Assembly (NCBI GenBank): GCA_029378245.1 | Contig: JARKIF010000032.1 | Location: 310,001 to 374,000, forward strand | DNA length: 64,000 nt | Direction of reading: 5' to 3' | Source: Roridomyces roridus | Lineage: Eukaryota > Basidiomycota > Agaricomycetes > Agaricales > Mycenaceae | Shown here: positions 46,601-57,661 of the stretch, in pieces | How positions within the stretch are numbered: position 1 is the first letter of the stretch | How the letters are laid out: each line of letters opens with the position of its first letter | Notes under the pieces: generated by a model | The model's database searches: none | What the model was told of the DNA's origin: nothing | Seen by the model: only the letters and a program-made list of their open reading frames with translations | Program-made: the position numbers and the translations under genes

Positions 46601-48764
46601 CAGAAGCCGAAGCACTGGCAGAACGGGATGCCGAGGCAACGGAGCTGCTAACCCGGGAGGCGCTAGAAGCCGAGGCGCTCGCAGAGCGAGACGCTGAGAC
46701 AGAGACCGCGGAACTGCTAGCGCGGGATGCAGAGATGCTGGCGCTGGCGGAACGGGATACCGAAGCAGAGGCCGAGCTACTGACCCGAGACGCAGAGCTA
46801 CTAGCCTTGGAGGCAGAAACGCTGGAAGCAGATGAAGACGGGCGAGCGCTGCTCGACGAGCGAGCCATCGAGGAGGAAGCAGAGCTGCTCGATGCCGGAG
46901 CCGATGAGCTGCGAACGCTGCTCGAAGAGCGAGCGACGGAAGCCGACGAGGCAGAGCTGCTTGCACGGGAAGCAGAGGCATATGCTGAGCTGGTGGCACG
47001 GGAGGCACTGCTTGAGGAACGGACCGCAGAAGAAGAAGCGGAACTGGCAGAGGAATGACCGTAAACCGAGCTGCTGGCACGAGAAGCAGACGCAGACGCT
47101 GAGCTGCTAGCCCGGGAGGCACTGCTAGAAGCCGACGCAGATGCAGAGGAGCGAGGGATCGACGCCGACGACGCAGAGGCGCTCGAACGTGATGCCGAAG
47201 CGGACGAGGAACCACTGGGACGCGAAGACGAAGACGAAGACGAGGCCCGGACACTGCTAGGTGACGACGAGCGAGCAGAGCTGGAGCTTGCACGGATTGA
47301 TGCCGATGCCGATGAGCTGCCAAGGCTGCTCGAAGAGCGAGCGACGGAAGCCGACGAGGCAGAGCTGCTTGCACGGGAAGCAGAGGCATATACTGAGCCG
47401 CTGGCACGGGAGGCACTGCTTGAGGAACGGACCGCAGAAGAAGAAGCGGAACTGGCAGAGGAATGACCGTAAACCGAGCTGCTGGTATGAGAAGCAGACG
47501 CAGACGCTGAGCTGCTAGCCCGGGAGGCACTGCTGGAAGCCGACGCAGATGCAGAGGAGCGAGGGATCGACGCCGATGACGCAGAGGCACTCGAACGCGA
47601 TGTCGAAGCGGACGAGGAACCACTGGGGCGCGAAGACGACGAGGAGGCCCGGATGCTGCTAGTTGACGACGAGCGAGCAACAGAAGCAGAGCTTCCAACA
47701 GAGCTGGAGCTTCGGATCGATGCCGATGACGAGCTGCGAGCGCCGCTGGAAGAGTGGGGCGCCGAAGAAGACAAGGCGCTGGCCGAAGAATGACCAACGG
47801 AGGAGCTCGAACGTGCACTGGAGCTAGCGGAAGAGCGAGACGCCGAAATCGACGACGCAGAGGCGCTCGAACGTGATGCCGAAGCGGACGCAGAGCTGCT
47901 CAAACGCGAAGACGACGACGAGGCACGGAAACTGCTGGCCGACGCCGAGTGAGAGTTAGAAGATGCAGAGCTGCTGCTAGCACGCGAGGCGCTGGACGCC
48001 GAAGCCGAGCTGTGAGCACTGCTGGAAGAGTGGGGCACCGAAACCGACGACGCAGAGGCACTCGAACGCGATACCGCGGAGCTGCTCAAACGCGAAGACG
48101 ACAACGACGATGCACGCGCACTACTCGAGGACGACGACGAACGAGGGACCGATGCAGAGCTGGAGCTTGCATGGGCCGACGTCGAGGACGCGTGTGATGA
48201 AGAGGTAGACGATGCAACTGAACGCCATGAGCCCGTGGTTCTGAATACATAAGAAAGATGGCACTCACTCTGTGTGCAGTCTACACCAACTCCAGTACCG
48301 GCGATATTTCCGCAACATTGTGCGAGAGTGCTTCCAGATGAACTAGAGAATAGTTAGCCGAAAGAAGAAGGTTGAAAAGAAGTGGACTCGCCATTTACCA
48401 CCTGCAGCAGCGACAACACAACCGGTACCGACATACTCGCCACAGGTACTCGAAGGTACACCGAGGCCACTGAGTATATTTTTGCCAGCAGAGCTGCTGG
48501 TAGAATCGAAGCCCGAACAGCAGAATTTTTTCTTTGTTCCGCAAGTGTAGGGCGTGGAAGAAGGCGTTAAACGCTTGACGGCGCCTATAACATCGTCAGC
48601 CAACGACCAAAGATAAGAGGAAGAGACTCACCGGGAGTCCGGCGCCGGGGAGGGAGTGGAGGTAAGCCGCGAGCCAACCGACGAGCGTTGGTGTCTTGAG
48701 GGAGAGCGTCGACGGCGACGAAGGTTGCGAGAGAGAGGGCAGAGAGCAGGATTGTGGTCTTCAT
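43618..48764 (-). CDS. Giant secreted multi-hydrophobin-type protein with Ser/Ala-rich linkers
   Basis: Seven exons: 48764-48632, 48584-48392, 48342-48269, 48217-45908, 45855-44001, 43951-43881 and 43829-43618. They sum to 4,848 nt, exactly in frame, 1,615 residues. A signal peptide (MKTTILLSALSLATFVAVDA) leads to cysteine domain 1 (YTCGTKKKFCC, SSTCGEYVGTGC, KCSSGSTLAQCC, VGVDC). Then comes a linker of ~770 residues, about half Ser, with Arg/His/Tyr every 5-8 positions. Linker 2 is ~560 residues. Domain 2 follows (VSCNGQSTFCC, IGVACVP, KSCSGSKRPLQCC, IGIDC). The C-(5,6)-CC...C...C-(7,8)-CC-...-C order fits class I hydrophobins, which coat hyphal surfaces; normal members are ~100-150 residues. 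Intron 2 has a GC donor. A cell-wall or surface-coat role is inference. Confidence 0.85.
46905..47680. repeat. 408-bp tandem duplication in linker 1
   Basis: Two near-identical units are offset by 408 bp (for example CTCGAAGAGCGAGCGACGG at 46921 and 47329). That is 136 codons, so the reading frame is kept. Differences are a few substitutions and a short in-frame indel near 47230. It shows that the linker grew recently by unequal exchange. Confidence 0.88.
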
Positions 48765-48815
48765 GAGTCGTTAAAGCGTTGTTTCGTTGATGCTGGATAG
48801 CGAAAACCTCCCTGG

Positions 48816-48823
48816 CTTTTATA
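48816..48823 (-). promoter_or_regulatory. TATA box of the hydrophobin-type gene
   Basis: TATAAAAG on the - strand, 52 nt before the start codon. Strong TATA boxes close to the start are common in highly expressed hydrophobin genes. Confidence 0.6.
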
Positions 48824-50454
48824 GCATTGCTGAAAAAAAGTCTGGACCGTTAAAGGAGAGGATAGGGGGCGGATGTGGAGTGAGACATGGCGGAACGACT
48901 TGCTTCCACGGAAGCAAGCGGAAGCGAAATTCCTGCTGCTTTTTGCACGCATGGTGTATATAGGAAGAAAGAGAAAAATCCGCCCAACCCGCCGCCCAAA
49001 AGACCGTAATTTTTGGTCTACGGGACGCCGAGATATAGCGAAAATGGGCTCCAAGGCGGTGCAAGACATAGGAGAATTTCGTCTCGGAGGTGGGCCCAGG
49101 CTCTCGGAGAGCTCGGATAGACTGCAGAAAGTCAGACGTATCCCAATTCTCTTGAATCTAGGCCTGGGTGAGGGAATTTGGGGCATCGGTGCGTTTGATG
49201 TGGTGGTTCAGATTCAACAAAGTGGGTCACGGTCACATGACATCAAGTCGAGAGAGCACGAATCTTCTACTTACTATTTCATTGTCCAAGTATGTACTCA
49301 CCTACTGAGAGCAGTACTTAGTCTCCACCCTCCCCTAAATTGAGCTCATACTTCGCAGCTTCGAGCATAAAGAACACCAGATTCGACAATGTTCCCCGCA
49401 CAAGCATTCCACCTCTGCTCCACCGTATCCGCCACTTTCCCACCAGTCGAGATCTGGCACCCCAAAAGTTGACGAAATACAGCCTCCGTTAAATCTCCTC
49501 CGTCCATTCGAAACATTCGTCACCACCACAGGTATACCTTGGAAAGGACAGCGTCTCCTCCCCAGTTTCGTCTTCGTCGTCGTCGGTAGCCGCCCAGACA
49601 CGATTCCGGTCGAAAGAGACAGCGAAATGTTATAATCAGATGGACTTGCCCGAAGAATCACGCCTTCCGCCGCACAGACGCTTGAATAAAAGCGGCTTTT
49701 GTTCGTTGGACTTGTCGTTGATGGGTTTGACGAGGAGTAGCTCCTCATCGTCGAGCGCCCAGCTGCTGTGATAAGCACGGTCGACAGCTATGTAGTATCC
49801 GAATAGTTATTTCCATCCGAGTCCGCGTGTGACAGGTTGGTTGAGGACCTTGAGGTGGCACCAACTGCCATTGCTTGCTCGCAATGAGTACGCGCCCATT
49901 ATTGTTGTCTGGAAAGTCGAAAGAAACCGTCCTTCGACTGCTGTTGGTTCAAGAAGGCGGAACTCACGGGAAATTACATTGGCCTCAGGGCTTCGGGACA
50001 GGCGTCTCGCGTAGATAACACTTGGATGACATTCGGCTCGGATCTTGTCTTGTCCAGCATGACCTCGAGAGCGAACGTGGGGAGTGAGGAGCGCTTCGTG
50101 CAGATTTTATTCCGTGCAAAGAACGAGAGATGCAGCGATGGCCACCCAGTGGAGCGTGTCGAAACTTGAGAACCAACTTCGGGCCATGCAGCCGATTTTC
50201 TGCCTACAAGTGCGCCCAATCGGATAGCGTATTCCGCGAGAAGAGGCAACGTTGGTATAGTGGCTCCGGAGAAGACCTGAGGAGACAAACGTGGGTTGAT
50301 TGATCCACTACAAAAATGTTGAGCACGACCCAACGAAGGAGGTGCCCTTGTACCACCCCAGTGCGTCCTCCGTCCCAATGCCACCCTTTCTGCGCTGATT
50401 CACCCAATCAGCGGCACTTGACAGATACTTTTGGGCTAGGCTTTCGACCGTACC
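48824..50454. other. Intergenic; upstream region of hydrophobin gene and unrecognised frames
   Basis: About 1.6 kb. On the - strand, 49790-49640 and 49600-49520 show coding-like stretches (AVDRAYHSSWALDDEELLLV; ATDDDEDETGEETLSFPRYT) broken by stops. I do not recognise a family. They may be a decayed gene or chance. Nothing else is supportable. Confidence 0.35.
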
Positions 50455-51294
50455 ATGCACGCAGACTCGGTCTCTACGGCTCTTGTCACGACTATTCTTA
50501 CGATCGTCCTCCACCATGTGCTACGGACACTTTACGCCACCAAACGCCAGCGGTCGTGGATAATCACGGCCTTGTCTAGTGCTGCGACGACGTTCGGCAG
50601 CCTTCCCTTCCTGTGGGACGTTATATCGTCTGGTGGGGATGTAACGGCGCTGCAGCCGCGGTACTCCTTTGCGGCCTTGGTCTGCCGCTTGTTCCAGGGC
50701 CTCCTCCTCGCCGATCTCATCGTCGGTTGCTGCTGCTATGCCGAACACATCACGATCGCATGGGGCATCGTTCACCACACCGCTTATATCGCTCTCTTGA
50801 GCTACCTCATACCCAGCGGTGCAGCGCATTGCTTCTGCCTCGCCGCGTTCATGGAGCTCCCCACCCTCCACCTTGCACTATCGTTCCTCCACCCCCGCCT
50901 ACGACACGACGTGCTCTTTTGCGCGCTCTTCTTCGCCACGCGCATAGTCTTCCACATCAGCCTCATCTTCGCCTTCTCAACGAAGCTCGGGATGACTGTC
51001 GTCCAGGGGAACCCGCTCCCCCTCGTATTCCTCACATTGGCCCTCCCCGGCCATGTCATGTGGTTCTCGCAGAGTGTGCGTGGTACCATCCGCAGGAGCA
51101 GGGGCAGCAGTAAAGTTGAGGTGGAGGAATGCCCGACGACGCCGACGGAGGAGCTCTCCTCGGAGAGCCAGTGGTCCAGCGTTTCTTCTGATTCGGATTC
51201 GGATGTCTCGTCCCCGGTTACTCCCACCTTTGAGGCTTCGGGTCCAATGTGGGATCGTACACATGTGGATCTCCCGTCCATTGTATCATTATAG
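50455..51294 (+). CDS. TLC-domain (TRAM/LAG1/CLN8-type) membrane protein
   Basis: Intronless, 279 residues. The helices start with VTTILTIVLHHVLRTLY. The TLC-type core is residues ~75-205: LVCRLFQGLLLADLIVGCC, a VHHTAYIALLSYLI helix containing the conserved His pair, ELPTLHLALSFLHPRLRHD, and ATRIVFHISLIFAF. The E-(L/x)-PT-..L motif followed by a helix with R-(x)2-FH is characteristic of TLCD/CLN8-like proteins rather than ceramide synthases. The Ser/Glu-rich tail (SSVSSDSDSDVSS) is cytosolic. Such proteins act in membrane lipid composition; the exact substrate is unknown. Confidence 0.75.
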   Translation: MHADSVSTALVTTILTIVLHHVLRTLYATKRQRSWIITALSSAATTFGSLPFLWDVISSGGDVTALQPRYSFAALVCRLFQGLLLADLIVGCCCYAEHITIAWGIVHHTAYIALLSYLIPSGAAHCFCLAAFMELPTLHLALSFLHPRLRHDVLFCALFFATRIVFHISLIFAFSTKLGMTVVQGNPLPLVFLTLALPGHVMWFSQSVRGTIRRSRGSSKVEVEECPTTPTEELSSESQWSSVSSDSDSDVSSPVTPTFEASGPMWDRTHVDLPSIVSL

Positions 51295-51723
51295 AAGGAG
51301 GTAGTTGGCCCAGCGTTGGTAGACCAGCTGGTGCCGTTGCACCTCGGAATGGGCATGGGCCGAGGGTTGAATAGAAGTACAAACTAGTGTATTTTTTGTA
51401 CTTGCTTTATGTAGAATTTGAGGGATTTTCGAGGAAAGGATTTGCAGATTGAGTGTTGGCTAACTTGGCCTGTGGGCCGTTGACCATCTTGATGGCGCCG
51501 CTTTCTTCCGTCCACAACCTTGCCACAACCGCAATCCAACTTGAACCTTTCCACAACGCAGTCTTACTTATTTACCGATACACCGACACACCGATATTTC
51601 CTTTCTCACTCGGCCACATCACGCACAAGGAGATTCCCTCGTAGTCGGCCCCACTTGGAATGACTGCCCTTTTTGAATCGCTATCCACCGTGACTCTGCA
51701 CTGTGCATCCGATTCCTTTCATT

Positions 51724-52001
51724 GAAGTCACTCGGAAAATCTATGGTCTGACGTACCACGGCGAACTCTCGGATTTGCTTGGACCCCTTTTTCGTTCAAA
51801 CCCCCTCCTCGCTTTCGACAATTGACTGCGCTCGATCAATACAATAACAAGAATCGAAGTCCCTCGGAAAATCTACGGTCTGGCTTGCCACGGCAACGGC
51901 GAGCTTTCGGATTCGCTTGGCCCCCGTTTCGTTAACACCGTCTGGGCTTTCAAGTTCGACATTTCACTTGTTTGCGTTCGATGAATACAATAACAAGAAT
52001 C
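51724..52001. repeat. Direct tandem repeat of 132 and 146 bp upstream of HNH-like gene
   Basis: Unit A (51724-51855) and unit B (51856-52001) both start GAAGTC-CTCGGAAAATCTA and end CAATAACAAGAATC. The shared blocks include CTTTCGGATT-GCTTGG-type sequence and TCGAT-AATACAATAACAAG. It lies about 500 bp before the HNH-like gene and could hold repeated regulatory sites. Confidence 0.8.
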
Positions 52002-52495
52002 CCACCAGCGTTTGAAGTCAACCGTTGGATGGCAACGAGGCGGATTCGCCCCCCCGACGCCCGGCTCATCTCACATCGCTCGCCGCGCTGGGGAATCGGG
52101 GGAGAGGCCTTCGAATACATCTTCTCTGTTCTGGCATGCGGCGTAGTGCTTTCCTTCTCAGACGCCGCCCTGATTCAATCTTGGTGTGAACTTGAATCTT
52201 CCTTTTCGCGCAATTATCTCATGGGTCCTGATCTTGGGATGATTTTCTCCGTCGTTGGCATTCAGGCTTCAGGTTTTGACTGGGACTGGTGTCGGGTCGA
52301 GCGATTTCGGAACGAATCTCTGCATAATCTAGCCATCGTCGTCAATCAATTCGAGCTTCTTGAATCGGATTCGCCCAATTGTCTAGATGACGAGATCATT
52401 TGTGGGCGCTATCGGCGCCTATAAAAGACTCTCTTTGTTCTTTCGCTTCGTTTGCTCTTTTGGAAATCGCTATCATTCCAGCATCTTTGCCCACC

Positions 52496-53922
52496 ATGTC
52501 TGACCCCTTCAGCAGCCCAACTGCTCAGCCTGGTTCGACTTTCGACCCTTTCGGATCGCCTCTTACTCCCCTCCCTCCCTCCCTCCCCGACCCCAGCCAC
52601 GGCCGCAGTCAACAGCGTCTCGCATCCACATCACCTTCTACCCTCGACGATGCGGCCACGGATCCGCCGCCCAGTCCGCCGAGTCCATCTGAAACGAGGA
52701 GGATCAAAGCCTTATCGGCCAAATCCCGGTCGACGTACACCTCCTCTTCATTGGGAGATGAAACAGAAGCCTTCGGGGTGCACACATACACTCCGCCTTC
52801 TGACGTCGAGGAAGAGGACAAGGAGCGTATAATTTTTGAGGATCCTACTCAGCCGGACTCAGACGAGCTAAAAGCCCCCGATTTCACCGGGCAGCAGCAG
52901 GAGCCAAAGACGCGCAAAGTGCTCAAAGTGATCAAGGAGAGTCCGAAGACACGAGTTCTAATTACCAAGTCCATCAAAACTCAGGCGAAGAATCTCGTCC
53001 GGGCTATCGACCCCAACTCCGGATATTGCATCCTCACCGGCAAGCTGGGGCCCATTGTCGCTATTCAATTCGCCCATGTCACACCTCGGGCGACAAAGGC
53101 AGGCAATGTGGGTTTTCTCCCCTCTCTGTTCGAGAATGAGGTCTGACGTGTAGCGTTGTTAGTTGACGGTCCTCGAGTGGAAGTGGGGCATGAATTTTTT
53201 CTCCCTCTACATCGACACCCGTTTCAATCTCATTCTCCGTAAGCCCGTAAATCGCTCTTTGCACTGCGGCTGAGTCGCAAATAGTGAAATCTGACTGGCA
53301 TATTGCCATGGACAGCTACCAGTGGGCACTTGTTCCCCACTATAAGATCGTCCGTGAACTTCATGAATGGGTGTTAGCACAAAAGGTCAAGGGCGGTCGT
53401 CCCCGGCCAATCTCCGAAGTGAGCCAGTGTTGATTGCTTTCCGATGATGAATCTCACAATTTCCCGACTCAGTTTTTGAAGGAGGCAAACAAGCAACCTT
53501 CAGCATCACAGCCGCAGGCTTCGACATCATCTCAAGCCTCCCTGTCCACATACACATACTTCATGCTGCCCCTGACTACGGCTCTGGATTCTCCCCTCCA
53601 TCGCATCGTGGACAACAAAAAAGTGGAGTGTGCTCCTCCGTACGAGGACCTCGGCCCTCTCAAATCGCATGTACAGCCGCATTTTGTCGTCTATGCCCTC
53701 GGTGCAAAACTTGCGGCAAAACGGGAGGAGCTGAAAGATGGGTACAGCAGCTGGTTGGAGCAGCTTTCGAAGGACGCATCATTCGGGCAAAGTGGGCGAA
53801 GGGCTGCGGACCAGGTCAAGACGACGCTAAATCGAGTGCGCGATATCTATGCAGAATGGGGACCCGATGGCGAAGTCCCTGACGAGGGGGATGTGTGGTA
53901 CAAGAAGATAGGTGGTGACTAG
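52496..53922 (+). CDS. HNH nuclease-like protein
   Basis: Exons 52496-53107, 53163-53238, 53285-53418 and 53473-53922 give 423 residues in frame. The N-terminal ~150 residues are Pro/Ser-rich and disordered. The HNH-like part is residues ~170-300: DPNSGYCILTGKLGPI, VAIQFAHVTPRATKAGN, LEWKWGMNFFSLYIDTRFNLIL, and SDWHIAMDSYQWALVPHYKI. The three expected residues (His in FAHV, Asn in RFN, His in DWH) are all there, as in the HNH_2-type domain proteins common in mushrooms. The C-terminal part is helical and charged. The biological role is unknown. Whether it cuts DNA cannot be told from sequence. Confidence 0.75.
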
Positions 53923-54087
53923 GACTAGATTACCTCGCAAGTTACTCCATGTTGCCAGTTTTGTCTCAATGTACATGTTTGACAATGTTTTGGACTGGCG
54001 TGATCGTGACCATCAATTATCACTTGTCCTGAACGGTCAACTTGACGCGTCCCCGAGTCCCTGGTCCCTGGTGGCGGCTCAAAGCAA

Positions 54088-55264
54088 ATGTCCGTTCCAG
54101 CAGATCGACTTCTCGAGGCCGCTGGGAGAGCATGGAGTTTACAAACGCGCGTATCCAGCGATGACATGGTACGTCCACAAGCTGCAAAGAGGTTCGGCAG
54201 TTCACCTTGGCTGCAGCGACACAAGTTAGAATGGGCGTGGGGCTTACCGCACGGCACCTTCTACAACCATGTCAACGCTTACAGTGAGTCGCTTCTATCA
54301 CTTGGCAGCCAGGCTGACGGCGGCACTAGCGGGCCCAGCCATCGTGGATCTTATAATGAATGACGATTTGATTCTCATTCCACACCCCGAACTCGTATTG
54401 AAATTACACGTCGTCGCCGCAAGCATGCCCTGGGGTTTCTCCTCAACGAGGCGTGTCGCAATTCAAGATGTGCGCCTTCCTTACCTGTCCGTCGCTTTCG
54501 TCTAAAATCATGTCAAGGTCTATCAAGGATGCCAAAACTTTGAATACCTCGTTCTACCTCTCGAAGCTTCGAGCACTGTCCCTCCAAGGGCCGTATTCTC
54601 CCCCATTCCTCCCCATTTAACGATATCTTGCTGTGTGGACAAGATTCTCCGACGTGGGGGTTACGCAGTGACCGTCTTCGATGGCATACGCGATTCGCTC
54701 ATCAGCCATGCTCGAGATAAATCTGTCTCTGGTGCGACCTTTGTACTTAACAAGTCCGCATTTGCTGGGCTCACGTTCATACACGGGAGCTGGGCAGATG
54801 CGAGCGTACCCCGTCGATTTCTTGGATTGGACGAGGACAGCGACGGGGACAGCGGGAGCAGTACTATGGAATGGGAGGCGCAAACACCACCAGCGGAGAC
54901 GAAGCAGCGCCTCTTCCCGCACGAGCTCAAGCAGGATCCCGTCCTGAAGTTCTGGGCACCTGTAGCGGACGATGACGACGCCGTCAGCTGGGATAGCCAT
55001 ATCACGGGCGTCGAGCCGGAGCAACTCGCGCAGGCCAGCATTGCAAAGGGGGATTACTCGTCAGACGAAGCGTGGCTGAAGGGGGTCGAGAGCTGGGTCG
55101 AGAGCACCGCGGGGGCACTTGAAAACGAGGAGCTAATCCCTGCCAAGCCCATTGAGGACAACTCGGACGAGCAGCCGCGTGCCATAGCCAGTCTCGACTT
55201 GGAGAAACCTGACTTCATTCGAGTACGCCGACAGGTGCAAGCCGTGCTGCCACGGACGGCCTAA
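54088..55264 (+). CDS. HNH-array protein 1 (lacks nuclease His/Asn/His)
   Basis: Exons 54088-54168, 54217-54283, 54330-54469 and 54518-55264 give 344 residues. MSVPADRLLEAAGRAWSL is followed by LEWAWGLPHGTFYNHVN and LILIPHPELVLKLHVV. The LEW-WG-..T layout matches the middle of the HNH-like domain in the gene before it, but the flanking His residues are absent. Then VYQGCQNFEYLVLPLE, SPIPPHLTISCCVDKILRRG, SVPRRFLGLDEDSDGDSG and an acidic tail (SHITGVEPEQLAQASIAKGD, SWVESTAGALE). First of four tandem relatives. It was probably derived from an HNH protein and no longer a nuclease. Confidence 0.72.
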
Positions 55265-55593
55265 TTCTTCGAGTTTTCTATCTCACTGTATATTACCCAT
55301 CTACACATCTGTATCTCTACCGTATTATTACTTTCGGAATGCTATTACCTTGCTAGCCAAACTCCTGTGCTTTGCTGTCGAGGCTACTTGCTTTGATTTC
55401 ATTTGTGGCTGGGGCGTGATGCCGAGTCTCCTTGTCTTCCCACATCCATGGCCGCTATTCTCATTCCCTTGAAACCATGTGCTCAGCGCCGTCTCCTTTG
55501 GTCCTGAGTTGGACGATGATATACACAGGAGCTTGTTCTCGCGCGGGGTCGATCAATGCCCGATATCACTTGTCCTGAACGCGCTCCGTTGGA

Positions 55594-56150
55594 ATGGCTG
55601 TCCCAGTAGATCGACTTCTGGAGGCTGCTGGGAGAGCATTGAATGTACAACCAGTCCTATCCAACGACAAGATGGTGCGTCCACAGGCTTGAAACCGGTC
55701 CTCACCAATAGATCCATCTTCTCCGACCTCGAGTTCACCCACAAAACTTGGGCTAATAGGAGCGTCCCCCGTCGCTTTCTTGGACTCGACGAGGACAGCG
55801 ACGAAGAAAGCGATGAGGAAAGCAGGAGTAGCACCACGGAATGGGAGGCACCGGCTGAAGACGACGACGCTATCAGCTGGGATAGTCATATCACCGGCGT
55901 CGAGCCGGAGCAACTCGCGCAAGCTAGCATTGCAAGGGGAGATTACCCCCCGGACGAAGCGTGGCTGGAGGGGGTCGAGAACTGGGTCGAGAGCACCGCC
56001 GGGGTTGCGGAGAATGACGACCTGGTGTCTACGCAGCCTATTGTGGACGACTCGGATGAGCTACCGCGCGTCGCGAGCAGCCTTGACTTGGCAAAACCCG
56101 ATTTTCTCCGGCTGCATCGGACGACAATTTCTCCAAATTGCGAATCCTAA
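55594..56150 (+). pseudogene. HNH-array copy 2, internally deleted
   Basis: The first exon is well kept (ATG 55594: MAVPVDRLLEAAGRALNV). The EWAWG exon, the LILIP exon and the IPPHLTI segment are all missing. After about 40 bp the sequence jumps to LEFTHKTWANRSVPRRFLG, with the acidic tail (SHITGVEPEQLAQASIARGD, NWVESTAGVAEND) and a stop at 56148-56150. The two parts do not join in frame with an ordinary intron. The tail is very similar to copy 1, so the loss is recent. Confidence 0.7.
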
Positions 56151-56362
56151 AAGTGTATCACTACTATACCTGTAACCTGTATCCACCCATCATTGCGACA
56201 TCTGGTCCAGGACGCGTCGCCAACGCGTCCAAAACGCGTGCATTTGGCCGTCACGTGCACCATCAATTTTCGATTGTCTCTCCTCTCTCGCTCGAACAAC
56301 GGGCATTCATCCTCCCCTGACCCGACCAACTCGAACAAGTCTCCGAGGCCCACTTGGACCGA

Positions 56363-57612
56363 ATGTCTATCCCAATCGACGTGTTACTTGAAGTTGCTGG
56401 CAGGGCGCGAGGAATGTCAGAAACCCTCCTAGTACGCAATAACGAAATGGTGCGTCCGCAAAACCACGAATGAACTTATTTTTCATGCGCTCACAGCGTA
56501 ACAATTTCGAATGGGCTTGGGGATTGGGACAAGGCACACTGGATGAGCATGTCTCCAACTATTGTGAGCCGTCCTGCTCTTTGGGAAGAATATGCACTGA
56601 ACAGTACTAGGCGACTCCACCCTGGTGGATATGATACTGGACCATGCTCTGGTAGTTGTCCCTGAGTACGATCTCGTGCTGGCAACCTTTCGTGTCGCAA
56701 TTAGCTCTCCATGGCGCTTCCACTCGAGGAAGCGGAAAATGATATTAGATGTGCGCCATTCCCCTGCGTTATTCGCCGACTCTTCTGACGTCGAGATTCC
56801 AGCTATATACCGGGCGCGACACCTTCAACTATCTTGTCCTTCCGCTTGACCCGTCGAGTGTTACCCAACCTCGAGTCATCTCCTCCATTATTCCACCCCA
56901 TTTGGCGATACCCTTCGCCGTGGACGATATTCTCAGACGCGCGGGGTACAGCTATTGGCGGAAGGACTTTGACGATATCTGCAAATCGCTCGTGCACGTC
57001 GCCAGCAGTGCCTCGACCGCCTCCACCTTCACGCTGGCCAAATTCTCGTGGCTCGAATACATACACACGAGATGGTCCATTATGAGCGTCCCCCGTCGCT
57101 TTCTTGGACTCGAAGGCTCGGTCGAATCAGTCCCTGATGAAGATAGTGACACGGACATTGCAGAGAGCAGCGCGATGAAGCGGAGGCCGCCCCCACGCAA
57201 ACGATTCAGACTCGACGAACCGCGCCGGCGCGTGACTCCTGAAGAGCTCAAGCGGCCACCTGTCATCAGGTTCTGGGTCCCAGTCGTGGCTGACGACGAA
57301 GACGACGCTATCAGCTCCGACAGCGACGTCCCTGGTGACGATGATCCGGTCGGCGATCGTGCGTGGCTCGATGGGGTGGAGAACTGGGTGGAGAGTACCT
57401 CCGGTGTATCGGAAAGCGTTCCCGACGAGCCTATCGAGGACAAGTCGGGTGAGCATTCGAGTACATCGGCGCGAGCCCAGAATCGTACCGACGGCAGTCT
57501 CATAACGATATTTTATTCCTGCATCAATCTCTCCTTTGCATATGACCGTAACTTTCAATTTGTAGAGCACTGCGCAGGGACTTGTGTGGCACGTTTCACA
57601 ACAAACAAATGA
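56363..57612 (+). CDS. HNH-array protein 3
   Basis: ATG 56363 (MSIPIDVLLEVAGRARGMSE). Spliced exons: RNNFEWAWGLGQGTLDEHV, DSTLVDMILDHALVVVPEYD, SPWRFHSRKRKMILD, then LYTGRDTFNYLVLPLDP, SIIPPHLAIPFAVDDILRRA and SVPRRFLGLEGS. Next is a basic segment (KRRPPPRKRFRLDEPRRR) and an acidic part (DEDDAISSDSDVPGDDD). The C-terminus after EDKSGEHSS differs from the other copies and may be shifted by a change near the end. The His residues of HNH are missing. Same order of blocks as copies 1 and 4. Confidence 0.7.
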
Positions 57613-57661
57613 CCCCTAACGCACCACTGTAACCCAAACTACGATCTACATCGACGAAATC

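Noticed and set aside
46459..47058. Long + strand frames rich in Glu/Ala/Leu across 45.2-47.5 kb
   Set aside because: They are the antisense of Ser/Ala/Arg codons in the hydrophobin linkers. The - strand frame has signal peptide, cysteine domains and clean splicing.
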